A DNA stretch of 11,478 nucleotides from Collinsella aerofaciens (lineage in GTDB: Bacteria; Actinomycetota; Coriobacteriia; Coriobacteriales; Coriobacteriaceae). The stretch is from assembly GCF_028209625.1 (NCBI RefSeq), contig NZ_JAQLDU010000026.1, positions 1 through 11,478 on the forward strand, in the 5' to 3' direction. The stretch's first letter is position 1. Every line of letters starts with the position of its first letter. The position numbers and the translations under genes were made by a program. This document shows positions 6,070 to 11,478 of this stretch, piece by piece. Below the pieces are notes generated by a model, which had not been told where the DNA came from, did no database searches, and was given only the letters and a program-made list of their open reading frames with translations.

Positions 6070-6936
6070 ATGCTCGTCAACGCAGCAGACATGCTCAAGA
6101 AGGCCGAGGCCGGCAAGTACGGTCTTGGTGCCTTCAACACCAACAACCTCGAGTGGACCCTGGCTATTCTCCAGGCCGCCGAGGAGGCCAAGTCTCCGCT
6201 GATCCTTCAGTGCACCGCTGGTGCCGCTAAGTGGATGGGCGGTTTCAAGGTCTGCGCCGACATGGTCAAGGCTGCCGTCGAGGCCACGGGCGTTACCGTT
6301 CCCGTCGCCCTTCACCTCGATCACGGTTCTTACGAGGACTGCTTTAAGTGCATCGAGGCCGGCTTCACGTCCATCATGTATGACGGCTCTCACGAGGAGA
6401 CCTTCCAGCTTAACCTCGACCGCACCAAGGAGCTCGTTGAGCTTGCCCACTCCAAGGGCATGTCCATCGAGGCCGAGGTCGGCGGCATCGGCGGCACCGA
6501 GGACGGCGTGACCTCCAGCGGCGAGCTCGCTGATCCTGCTGAGTGCAAGCAGATCGCTGACCTGGGCGTCGACTTCCTCGCCTGCGGCATCGGCAACATC
6601 CACGGCGTGTACCCCGCCGACTGGGCTGGCCTTTCCTTCGAGCGCCTGGGCGAGATCAAGGCCCAGACCGGCGACCTGCCCCTCGTCCTGCACGGTGGCA
6701 CCGGCATCCCCGAGGATCAGATCAAGAAGGCCATCTCCCTGGGCATCTCCAAGATCAACGTCAACACCGACCTGCAGCTCGTCTTCGCCAAGGGCGTCCG
6801 CGAGTACATCGAGGCTGGCAAGGATCAGCAGGGCAAGGGCTTTGACCCCCGCAAGCTCCTCAAGCCTGGTCGCGACAACATCGTTGCCCGCACCAAGGAG
6901 CTCATGGAGGAGTTTGGCTCCGTCAACAAGGCGTAA
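6070..6936 (+). CDS. fba: Class II fructose-bisphosphate aldolase
   Basis: A 288-residue zinc-dependent aldolase that splits fructose 1,6-bisphosphate to dihydroxyacetone phosphate and glyceraldehyde 3-phosphate in glycolysis, acting in the cytoplasm. Family blocks are clear: GAFNTNN near the N-terminus, HLDHG (82-86) with the catalytic Asp84 and zinc ligand His85, EAEVGGIGG (134-142), GNIHGVYP (His178), LHGGTGIP (His208) and NVNTDLQ. The length fits the short class IIB type. ATG 6070 is chosen because AGGAGG (6056-6061) precedes it by 8 nt and MLVNAADMLKKAE is the usual start; the upstream in-frame extension overlaps the promoter. It has strong codon bias toward C-ending codons, as expected for a highly expressed gene, and appears monocistronic. 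Confidence 0.97.
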   Translation: MLVNAADMLKKAEAGKYGLGAFNTNNLEWTLAILQAAEEAKSPLILQCTAGAAKWMGGFKVCADMVKAAVEATGVTVPVALHLDHGSYEDCFKCIEAGFTSIMYDGSHEETFQLNLDRTKELVELAHSKGMSIEAEVGGIGGTEDGVTSSGELADPAECKQIADLGVDFLACGIGNIHGVYPADWAGLSFERLGEIKAQTGDLPLVLHGGTGIPEDQIKKAISLGISKINVNTDLQLVFAKGVREYIEAGKDQQGKGFDPRKLLKPGRDNIVARTKELMEEFGSVNKA

Positions 6937-6957
6937 GTAGCGGTTTAACTTCCCGCC

Positions 6958-7051
6958 GGAGGCCCCGTTTCCCCTACGCTGTTTCCCTCGCGCTCACCTG
7001 GCTTCGCCAGAAGTCGCGCGACGGAATCAGCTCCGGGGAAACGGGGCTTCC
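6958..7051. repeat. Very long near-perfect hairpin after fba
   Basis: One 94-nt stem-loop: 6958-6974 with 7035-7051 (17 bp, 13 of them a perfect run), then 6978-6986 with 7023-7031 (8 of 9), 6988-6993 with 7016-7021 (6 bp) and an apical CTGGC-TTC-GCCAG (6998-7010). Interior loops are only 1-5 nt. No long T-run follows, and a separate terminator lies 66 nt downstream. It could be a 3' stabilising structure of the abundant fba mRNA, an intergenic palindromic repeat family or a miniature element. The fold is certain from pairing; the function is unknown. Confidence 0.8.
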
Positions 7052-7116
7052 TTCGTTTAACGCCGCAGGGTTACGAGGCTGAATTATTTATTTGACTACC
7101 GTTCGGCGGTGTTGAT

Positions 7117-7142
7117 GGCTCCCTTGTTGGGGCTTTCTTTTT
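7117..7142 (+). terminator. Intrinsic terminator downstream of fba
   Basis: GGCTCC (7117-7122) pairs with GGGGCT (7129-7134) with two G-T wobbles and a 6-nt loop, followed by TTTCTTTTT (7134-7142). It precedes the promoter region of the next gene. Confidence 0.55.
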
Positions 7143-7155
7143 ATCTCGCTACAAT
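7127..7155 (+). promoter_or_regulatory. Possible promoter of the transglutaminase-like gene
   Basis: TTGGGG (7127-7132) and TACAAT (7150-7155) are spaced 17 nt and end 35 nt before the start codon. The -35 is weak and overlaps the terminator stem. Confidence 0.4.
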
Positions 7156-7190
7156 GGGCTTCAAGCGTTCTAGTGACTTGGAGTTTTGGT

Positions 7191-8624
7191 ATGGCTGTTA
7201 TTAATGTGCTGCCTTCGGATGGGAAGGTTATTGACGAGGGTCCAGTTGGTTGCTCTGCTGATGTTTGCTGTGATGACTTTCGTCATCTCGATGTTGGACT
7301 GCCGCCCGAGATTCTTCGTCTTAAGGATGCCGGGTATTTGACGCAGGCTGTTGCTGCCTGCGATCGCCTTTTGGAGCAGAACCCCGAGCCTTCGCTGGCT
7401 GCTTGTGTTCGTGCGGAGCGGTATCGCATGCTCGAGACGCCGCTTCATTTTTCGGTGTCGCGTGATCGGGCCATTGCGATGATTCGCGAGGAGTGGCCAG
7501 AGTTTACCGAAGAGCAGTTTGATGACCTGATTAATCGCAAGCGTATTGACTGGCGCTTTATCGATGGCGAGCTGTTTGTTCTCGACAACTTCCTCGATTC
7601 GCTTCGCGTGTACCCCAAGGAGGTTCCGGGCCTGCGTCCCGATTCTACGGACGGCATAGCGCTGCGTAACCAGATGCTCAGGGAGATGGAGTCGCAAAAC
7701 GGGTTGACTCGCGTCATCACGCTTAAGGCATCTGTGTCTGTCCCCGGGGCTCTGGAGGGAGAGGCTGTTCGCGCGTGGCTACCCGTTGCCGCCGCCTGTC
7801 GTCAACAGTCTCATATCGAGGTTCTCGATATGACGTCGGAGGGTACCGTTGCCTCTGAAAACGTTTCGGCTCGTACTGCCTCTTGGACATCTTCGACTGA
7901 ACATTCATTCTCGGTGACCTATCGCTATCACATCGATGCCGCCTATTGTGATATCTATGGTGGTGCGCTCCCGTCGCATACGTGCATGGACACGCCGCTG
8001 CCCGAGGACACTTCCGAGGACCGTCCGCATATTGTGTTTACGCCGTACCTGCGACAGTTGACGGAGCGTGTTATTGACGGGCTCGATGATCCGCTCGATC
8101 GCGCTCGTGCTATCTATGATTACCTGACACAGCGTATCGACTATCGCTATCAGCCACCGTACCTGCTTTTGGGATCTATTGCCGACGACTGTGCACACTC
8201 GCTCCGCGGCGATTGTGGCGTTATGGCGCTCACGTTTATCACCATGTGCCGCATTGCGGGCGTTCCCGCCCGTTGGCAGAGCGGCCTGTATGTTGCGCCC
8301 GATTCGGTGGGGCCGCACGATTGGGCTGAGTTCTATACGCCACAGACCGGTTGGCTTAACGCCGACGTATCGTTTGGTTCCTCGGCACGCAGGATGGGGG
8401 AGGAGTGGCGTCGTCGTCACTACTTTGGCAATCTCGACCCGTGGCGCATGGTGGCCAACAATCGATTCCAGGCTGAATTTGTGCCTGCTTTCGATGGCAT
8501 GCGCGAGGATCCCTATGACAACCAGATGGGCGAAGCCTCGGTTAACGGACGCGGATGCCGTCGGCGCGAGATGCTTCGCACGGTCGAACTCATCGAAATG
8601 CTTGAAGTTCCATTTTCGGACTAA
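7191..8624 (+). CDS. Transglutaminase-like domain protein, cytoplasmic
   Basis: A 477-residue protein. A transglutaminase/protease core lies near residues 290-400: Cys342 in RGDCGVMALTF, His376 in GPHDWAEFY and Asp392 in LNADVSFG form the Cys-His-Asp triad with normal spacing. GVPARWQSG is the usual segment between Cys and His. The N-terminal 290 residues have no domain I recognise; residues 180-250 look beta-rich, as in the region that often precedes this core. No signal peptide or membrane segment is seen, so it should act in the cytoplasm. ATG 7191 is chosen because GGAG (7180-7183) lies 7 nt before it; the earlier in-frame GTG 7173 has no good site. Family members hydrolyse or rearrange amide bonds; the substrate is unknown. 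It uses more T-ending codons than fba, suggesting lower expression. Confidence 0.85.
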   Translation: MAVINVLPSDGKVIDEGPVGCSADVCCDDFRHLDVGLPPEILRLKDAGYLTQAVAACDRLLEQNPEPSLAACVRAERYRMLETPLHFSVSRDRAIAMIREEWPEFTEEQFDDLINRKRIDWRFIDGELFVLDNFLDSLRVYPKEVPGLRPDSTDGIALRNQMLREMESQNGLTRVITLKASVSVPGALEGEAVRAWLPVAAACRQQSHIEVLDMTSEGTVASENVSARTASWTSSTEHSFSVTYRYHIDAAYCDIYGGALPSHTCMDTPLPEDTSEDRPHIVFTPYLRQLTERVIDGLDDPLDRARAIYDYLTQRIDYRYQPPYLLLGSIADDCAHSLRGDCGVMALTFITMCRIAGVPARWQSGLYVAPDSVGPHDWAEFYTPQTGWLNADVSFGSSARRMGEEWRRRHYFGNLDPWRMVANNRFQAEFVPAFDGMREDPYDNQMGEASVNGRGCRRREMLRTVELIEMLEVPFSD

Positions 8625-8663
8625 TCAACAGAAAGCTGTGATAAACTAACTCACGCATTACGT

Positions 8664-8750
8664 GCCCGAGTGGCGGAATTGGCAGACGCAGTGGACTCAA
8701 AATCCACCGTTGGCAACAACGTGCGAGTTCGAGTCTCGCCTCGGGCACCA
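8664..8750 (+). tRNA. tRNA-Leu (anticodon CAA)
   Basis: The acceptor arms GCCCGAG (8664-8670) and CTCGGGC (8740-8746) pair, followed by an encoded ACCA (8747-8750). The anticodon stem GTGGA/TCCAC encloses CTCAAAA, giving anticodon CAA for UUG. A long variable arm (GTTGGCAACAACGTGC region) and GTTCGAGTC T-loop identify it as a class II tRNA-Leu. Length is 87 nt. Its 3' 23 nt are repeated 184 bp downstream. Confidence 0.95.
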
Positions 8751-8770
8751 TACATGCAAGTGAGCGTTCA

Positions 8771-8792
8771 AGGGGGTCAAGGCCCCCTTTTT
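8771..8792 (+). terminator. Terminator of tRNA-Leu
   Basis: GGGGGT (8772-8777) pairs with GCCCCC (8782-8787), one G-T pair, loop CAAG, followed by TTTTT (8788-8792). A diverged copy with compensating changes occurs at 8955-8975. Confidence 0.85.
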
Positions 8793-8827
8793 CGTGCCGA
8801 ACTCGCGTGAGCGCGCGGAGCGTTAAG

Positions 8828-8915
8828 CAAACAGGCCTGTGGCCTGTTTGTAGCGGAGCGTGGCGAGGGCGCCATGCGCCCGAAGCCCGGGGCTTCGCGA
8901 AGCGAAGGCCCTTCG
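8828..8915. repeat. Cluster of short triloop hairpins between the tRNA-end copies
   Basis: Perfect inverted repeats stand in a row: 8828-8837/8841-8850 (10 bp, loop TGT), 8867-8872/8876-8881 (6 bp, loop CAT), 8882-8887/8891-8896 (6 bp, loop CGG), then CTTCGCGAAG (8893-8902) and 8903-8908/8910-8915. The octamer GCGGAGCG flanks the first one at 8815-8822 and 8853-8860. No gene is seen here. The architecture resembles the cluster at 2423-2504. Confidence 0.7.
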
Positions 8916-8942
8916 AGTCTCGCCTCGGGCACCATACATGCA
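8912..8942 (+). pseudogene. Duplicated 3' end of tRNA-Leu (tRNA remnant or att-like repeat)
   Basis: Bases 8912-8942 are identical to 8728-8758 (31 bp). They contain the T-loop 3' half, the acceptor 3' strand, ACCA and 8 nt of flank. The following CAAGGGGGTCAAG and terminator are also copied in diverged form. The 5' two-thirds of a tRNA is absent, so it cannot be a functional tRNA. Either a second tandem tRNA-Leu lost its 5' part, or the copy is an attachment-site duplication left by an integrated element. Confidence 0.8.
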
Positions 8943-8954
8943 CCTGCGCTTCAA

Positions 8955-8975
8955 GGGGGTCAAGACTCCCTTTTT
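8955..8975 (+). terminator. Second, diverged copy of the tRNA terminator
   Basis: GGGGGT (8955-8960) pairs with ACTCCC (8965-8970), one G-T pair, loop CAAG, then TTTTT (8971-8975). Compared with 8771-8792 two arm bases differ yet pairing is kept. Confidence 0.75.
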
Positions 8976-9005
8976 CGTGTACGTAATGTGATAACGCGCG
9001 GTACG

Positions 9006-9014
9006 TGTTATTAT
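9006..9014 (+). promoter_or_regulatory. Possible -10 region of the infC operon promoter
   Basis: TATTAT (9009-9014) is preceded by TGT (9006-9008), an extended -10. No good -35 is seen at 16-18 nt upstream. The start site would fall near 9020, exactly at the first leader hairpin. Confidence 0.45.
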
Positions 9015-9020
9015 TCGCAA

Positions 9021-9177
9021 GGCGTTGTTCCCGCAATGCCCTAAAGAGGAACCCGAGGGTTCCCACCTTTTGGCGCCAATGAGCAGCTGACTGGTCATAC
9101 AACTTAGATTCCCTTCCTCATACCGAGGATGTCTATGTGTACGACCTGGTTGCAAACAAGCGCCGGGTTATTTTTTT
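9021..9177 (+). promoter_or_regulatory. Structured leader of the infC-rpmI-rplT operon with terminal terminator
   Basis: Helices seen: 9021-9027/9034-9040 (7 bp), 9048-9053/9058-9063 (6 bp, loop CGAG), and a terminator stem 9144-9150/9162-9168 followed by ATTTTTTT (9170-9177), only 6 nt before the infC ribosome binding site. AACCCG (9050-9055) can instead pair with CGGGTT (9164-9169), which would break the terminator, giving a possible on/off switch. Leaders of this operon are known to be autoregulated by L20 through attenuation in Bacillus subtilis; that this one does the same is inference. Confidence 0.6.
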
Positions 9178-9196
9178 ATGAATGGAGGTAGGGAAA

Positions 9197-9751
9197 ATAG
9201 CTAAGTCTGATGACACCCGCATCAACGACGAGATCACTGCATCTTCGTGCCGTTTGATTGGCGTCGATGGCTCTCAGCTCGGCCTGTTCGCCATCCGCGA
9301 TGCCCAGCGCGTCGCCGACGATCAGGGTCTCGACCTGGTCGAGATCGCTCCCAACGCGGAGCCGCCGGTCTGCAAGGTCATGGACTATGGTAAGTTCAAG
9401 TACCAGCAGGCCATGAAGGCCAAGGCCGCTCGTAAGAACCAGTCCAAGGTCGAGGTCAAGGAAATGAAGTTCCGACCCAAGATTGACGTTGGCGATTACG
9501 AGACCAAGAAGGGCCACGTTCTGCGTTTCCTCAAGAAGGGCGCACGCGTTAAGATCACCATCATGTTCCGCGGCCGTGAGATGGCTCACCCGGAGCAGGG
9601 TCTTAACGTTCTCGAGCGTCTCGCCGAGGATCTCAAGCCTTACGCTACGGTCGAGTCCAAGCCTAAGATGGAAGGCCGTAACATGCTTATGCTGCTCGCC
9701 CCGATTAAGGGCGCCTTCGATGAGGATAAAGCGGCAAGCGATACCAAGTAA
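9197..9751 (+). CDS. infC: Translation initiation factor IF-3, apparent AUA start
   Basis: A 184-residue IF3 that binds the 30S subunit, keeps it apart from 50S and checks initiator tRNA and start codon. The N-domain begins RINDEI and includes RLIGVDGSQLG, DLVEIAPNAEPPVCKVMDYGKF; a Lys-rich linker follows, then the C-domain with KEMKFRPKID, GDYETK, FLKKGARVKITIMFRGREM and PKMEGRNMLMLLAP. The only Shine-Dalgarno is GGAGGT (9184-9189), and 7 nt after it in frame lies ATA (9197-9199), giving the usual M-AKSDDTRIND start. ATG 9182 lies before that site and has none of its own, so a five-residue extension is unlikely. Rare start codons (AUU, AUC, AUA) are known for infC elsewhere and allow IF3 to repress itself. 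It is first of three genes. Confidence 0.93.
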   Translation: MAKSDDTRINDEITASSCRLIGVDGSQLGLFAIRDAQRVADDQGLDLVEIAPNAEPPVCKVMDYGKFKYQQAMKAKAARKNQSKVEVKEMKFRPKIDVGDYETKKGHVLRFLKKGARVKITIMFRGREMAHPEQGLNVLERLAEDLKPYATVESKPKMEGRNMLMLLAPIKGAFDEDKAASDTK

Positions 9752-9783
9752 CTAGTGTTCTGTAACCGATTAAGGAGTATTTC

Positions 9784-9975
9784 ATGCCTAAGATGAAGTC
9801 CCACAGCGGCACCAAGAAGCGTTTCCGCAAGACTGGTACCGGCAAGCTTATGCGCGCCAAGGCTTTCAAGAGCCACATCCTGAGCAAGAAGTCCACCAAG
9901 CGCAAGCGTGGCTTCCGTCAGGAGACCGAGATCGCCGCTGCCGACCGCAAGGTCATCAAGTCGCGTCTCGCCTAA
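9784..9975 (+). CDS. rpmI: 50S ribosomal protein L35 (bL35)
   Basis: A 63-residue, very basic protein. The family start [21 protein letters not shown] and the [16 protein letters not shown] block are complete. AAGGAG (9772-9777) lies 6 nt before ATG. It sits 32 nt after infC and 46 nt before rplT in the conserved infC-rpmI-rplT order, and should be cotranscribed and under control of the shared leader. It is part of the large ribosomal subunit. Confidence 0.97.
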   Translation: MPKMKSHSGTKKRFRKTGTGKLMRAKAFKSHILSKKSTKRKRGFRQETEIAAADRKVIKSRLA

Positions 9976-10021
9976 GTTCGCGTTCCCGTTTTTCGTTTTA
10001 CCGTCTAGGAGTTGATAGAAC

Positions 10022-10381
10022 ATGGCACGTATTAAGCGCGCTGTTGCCGCCAAGAAGAAGCGCCGTACCGTTATGCACCGTGCGAAGGGTTACTACGGTG
10101 CCGCTTCGCGTACTTACAAGCATGCTAAAGAGCAGGTCCAGCACTCCCTGCAGTATCAGTATCGTGATCGCCGCAACAAGAAGCGCGAGATTCGTTCTCT
10201 CTGGATCACCCGTATCAACGCTGCTGCTCGCCTGAACGACATCTCTTACTCTCAGTTCATGCACGGCCTGAAGGTTGCCGGTATCGAGCTCGACCGCAAG
10301 GTCCTGGCTCAGATGGCTTACGAGGACATCGAGTCCTTCAACGAGCTGGCTGCCATCGCCAAGAAGGCTCTCGAGGCTTAA
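10022..10381 (+). CDS. rplT: 50S ribosomal protein L20 (bL20)
   Basis: A 119-residue basic protein required for early assembly of the large subunit, and in several bacteria also the repressor of its own operon by binding the leader mRNA. The family blocks AKGYYGAASRTYK, YQYRDRRNKKREIRSLWI, RINAAARLNDISYSQFMHGL and LDRKVLAQMA are complete. TAGGAG (10006-10011) precedes ATG by 10 nt. It is the last gene of the operon and is followed at once by a strong terminator. Confidence 0.97.
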   Translation: MARIKRAVAAKKKRRTVMHRAKGYYGAASRTYKHAKEQVQHSLQYQYRDRRNKKREIRSLWITRINAAARLNDISYSQFMHGLKVAGIELDRKVLAQMAYEDIESFNELAAIAKKALEA

Positions 10382-10400
10382 TTGCTTCTTGCATCTTAAA

Positions 10401-10432
10401 GGGGCGCTTCCAATCCGGAAGCGCCCCTTTTT
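10401..10432 (+). terminator. Strong intrinsic terminator of the infC-rpmI-rplT operon
   Basis: An 11-bp perfect stem (10401-10411 with 10417-10427, GGGGCGCTTCC arm), extended by AAA/TTT, with a 5-nt loop and TTTTT (10428-10432). It lies 19 nt after the rplT stop. Confidence 0.93.
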
Positions 10433-10447
10433 GATTGATTAGGGATG

Positions 10448-10540
10448 TGATCGATTTGGGACGTAGCCAAACCGATCAATTCGATAGCGTCCGAGTTGCA
10501 AGAAAGAGCAGGTAGCGTATGTGTCAAAGATTTTTGACAC
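10448..10540. promoter_or_regulatory. Two palindromes upstream of the HTH gene, candidate operators
   Basis: TGATCGATTTGG (10448-10459) is mirrored by CCAAACCGATCA (10467-10478) with one mismatch pair. GTGTCAAA (10521-10528) is mirrored exactly by TTTGACAC (10533-10540) around GATT; its right arm contains TTGACA, a -35-like hexamer, but no good -10 follows. They fall in the 220-bp gap before a DNA-binding regulator, so binding by that regulator is a fair guess. No other gene is seen in 10433-10653. Confidence 0.4.
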
Positions 10541-10653
10541 TCTAATCTGCGCTCAGCCATCCGTATGGGTTTGATTTTGGGATTACGCTTTGCTTGCCGG
10601 CTTCTGTTGTGTAGCCGCCCAATAAGAGTTGAAATGCATTCGAAGGGAACGCC

Positions 10654-11262
10654 ATGCAGCTGCCAAAACGCCTTAAACAGTATCGACTCGATGCTGGTTT
10701 GTCCCAGGAGGATCTTGCAAGGCGCATTTTTGTAACACGTCAGACCATCAGTAATTGGGAGCGCGGTAAAACGTACCCCGACATCCAGAGTCTCCTACTG
10801 CTGTCTGAACAACTGGATGTAACGATTGACGAGCTTGTTAAAGGCGACATTTCAATAATTAGAGAAAGGGTTGAACGCGATAGGGGCACGCTCTATCGCT
10901 TGGGTGCGGGGATGTTGGCTGGGCTTCTTGCGTTTACCGTCTCTATGGCCTGGCTCATGTGGCAACAAAACCACGGGTGGGGGATGGTCCAGTGCGTTCC
11001 GACGATGGTGTTGGCAGGCGTCTTTGGTGCTGGCGCAATGTGCTGCGCGCTTGCAGCGGAACATATCAAGAAGAAGAATGATTTGGTGACGTATCAAGAG
11101 ATATCCGACTTCTTGGACGGAAAGAAGGCGGACAGCGAAGAGACGAGGACGGGCTGGGCTTATGAGCATCCACAGCTTGCGAATGCCATCAAGTTTGCCG
11201 CAGCGGCTCTTATTGGACTAATCGTTTTTGAACTCATTAACGCTGCTATGTCCCATTTCTAA
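10654..11262 (+). CDS. Membrane-anchored XRE-family HTH regulator
   Basis: A 202-residue protein. Residues 4-62 are a Cro/C1-type helix-turn-helix (LKQYRLDAGLSQEDLARRIFVTRQTISNWERGK split across two helices, then the DELVKGD tail). Hydrophobic segments at about 83-103, 111-134 and 177-198 predict three membrane spans, separated by a basic/charged loop (137-172). DNA binding would thus happen at the membrane; such XRE proteins often sense envelope or membrane signals, but no ligand can be named. ATG 10654 is preceded by GAAGGGA (10642-10648). It sits alone after the infC operon terminator. Codon use is less biased than in the ribosomal genes, and GC is lower, so recent gain is possible. Confidence 0.85.
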   Translation: MQLPKRLKQYRLDAGLSQEDLARRIFVTRQTISNWERGKTYPDIQSLLLLSEQLDVTIDELVKGDISIIRERVERDRGTLYRLGAGMLAGLLAFTVSMAWLMWQQNHGWGMVQCVPTMVLAGVFGAGAMCCALAAEHIKKKNDLVTYQEISDFLDGKKADSEETRTGWAYEHPQLANAIKFAAAALIGLIVFELINAAMSHF

Positions 11263-11311
11263 TGGGTATACAGCCATTAATGCGGCCGAAGCTTAACCGT
11301 TGGAAAACCGA

Positions 11312-11350
11312 AGGGCCGCTCTAATAGGGGAGCCGCGGCCCTGTTCTTTC
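11312..11350. terminator. Probable bidirectional terminator
   Basis: AGGGCCGC (11312-11319) pairs exactly with GCGGCCCT (11335-11342), loop 15 nt. On the plus strand GTTCTTTCT follows; on the minus strand TTCGGTTTT follows. It stands between the HTH gene and a possible converging frame, as expected for a shared terminator. Confidence 0.5.
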
Positions 11351-11478
11351 TAGGCTCTCACAGAGAGGGCCCCATCCTCATTTGTGTAGGAAATGTGTGC
11401 ACCCAGATTCCCGCCCACGGCGCCCCTCCGGTCTGGCAATATATCTCCTTGCCGCGCGGCCCGGTCGGACCGGATGAG
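11350..11478 (-). CDS. Possible C-terminal end of a minus-strand gene (partial)
   Basis: On the minus strand a frame is open from the window edge for 42 codons to TAG (11352-11350). It ends in NLGAHISYTNEDGALSVRA and is followed by the terminator hairpin at 11342-11312. The stop directly before a terminator argues for a real gene end; the short length and lack of any recognised motif argue caution. I do not recognise the protein. Confidence 0.3.
   Translation of the reverse strand, partial: LIRSDRAARQGDILPDRRGAVGGNLGAHISYTNEDGALSVRA

Noticed and set aside
6052..6693. 213-codon minus-strand frame opposite fba
   Set aside because: It mirrors the strongly biased aldolase codons; the sense strand has complete catalytic motifs.
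7905..8420. Minus-strand frames inside the transglutaminase-like gene
   Set aside because: Shadows of the sense gene, no ribosome binding site or domain.
8728..8942. CRISPR array because of the repeated 31-mer
   Set aside because: Only two copies, and the repeat is the end of a tRNA gene; no further repeats or cas genes.
8590..9155. Minus-strand frames across tRNA-Leu and the infC leader
   Set aside because: They run through a tRNA gene, terminators and hairpins; RNA features explain this stretch.

Overview
The window looks like the chromosome of a high-GC, Gram-positive gut bacterium, most likely a Collinsella-type member of the Coriobacteriia. That guess rests on the protein style of the class II aldolase and the infC-rpmI-rplT operon, Cys/Gly/Asp-rich codon choice with C or G in third positions, and strong Shine-Dalgarno sites. 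It was not tested by any search. The left 5.2 kb is part of a mobilizable resistance element of Firmicutes type; the right 6.3 kb is resident chromosome.

Region 1 (1-2351): a perfect 42-bp palindrome, then a strong extended -10 promoter, a 7-codon leader peptide, a nested attenuator fold and an intrinsic terminator 34 nt before a ribosomal-protection tetracycline resistance gene of the Tet(W)/Tet(O) group. Region 2 (2352-2651): a hairpin-rich spacer. It begins with a very good candidate origin of transfer (inverted repeat plus a nic-like AAGTGCGCCCT on the minus strand) and ends in a terminator-like hairpin. Region 3 (2652-5180): a compact mobilization operon of DUF3847 protein, MobA/MobL (MOBQ) relaxase, Cys_rich_VLP zinc-finger protein and a TnpW-like small protein. 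No site-specific recombinase or conjugation apparatus is visible, so transfer would need a helper, and excision genes would have to lie to the left.

Region 4 (5181-11478): after an AT-rich junction the chromosome begins inside the 5' end of a metallo-beta-lactamase-fold hydrolase gene that has no normal start codon for its conserved N-terminus. Then come fba (class II fructose-bisphosphate aldolase), a very long near-perfect hairpin with a terminator, a transglutaminase-like protein, tRNA-Leu(CAA), a duplicated copy of the tRNA 3' end with its terminator, and the infC-rpmI-rplT operon. The operon has a structured leader and an apparent AUA start for IF3. A membrane-anchored HTH regulator follows, and then the possible tail of a minus-strand gene.

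The functional story is a tetracycline-inducible resistance gene physically joined to an oriT-plus-relaxase cassette, sitting directly against a chromosomal gene whose 5' end it may have damaged. Nothing here proves a wholly new system. The points most worth checking are the oriT directly behind tet, the divergent tet allele, the terminator-like hairpins ahead of three element genes, the tRNA-end duplication, and the AUA start of infC.
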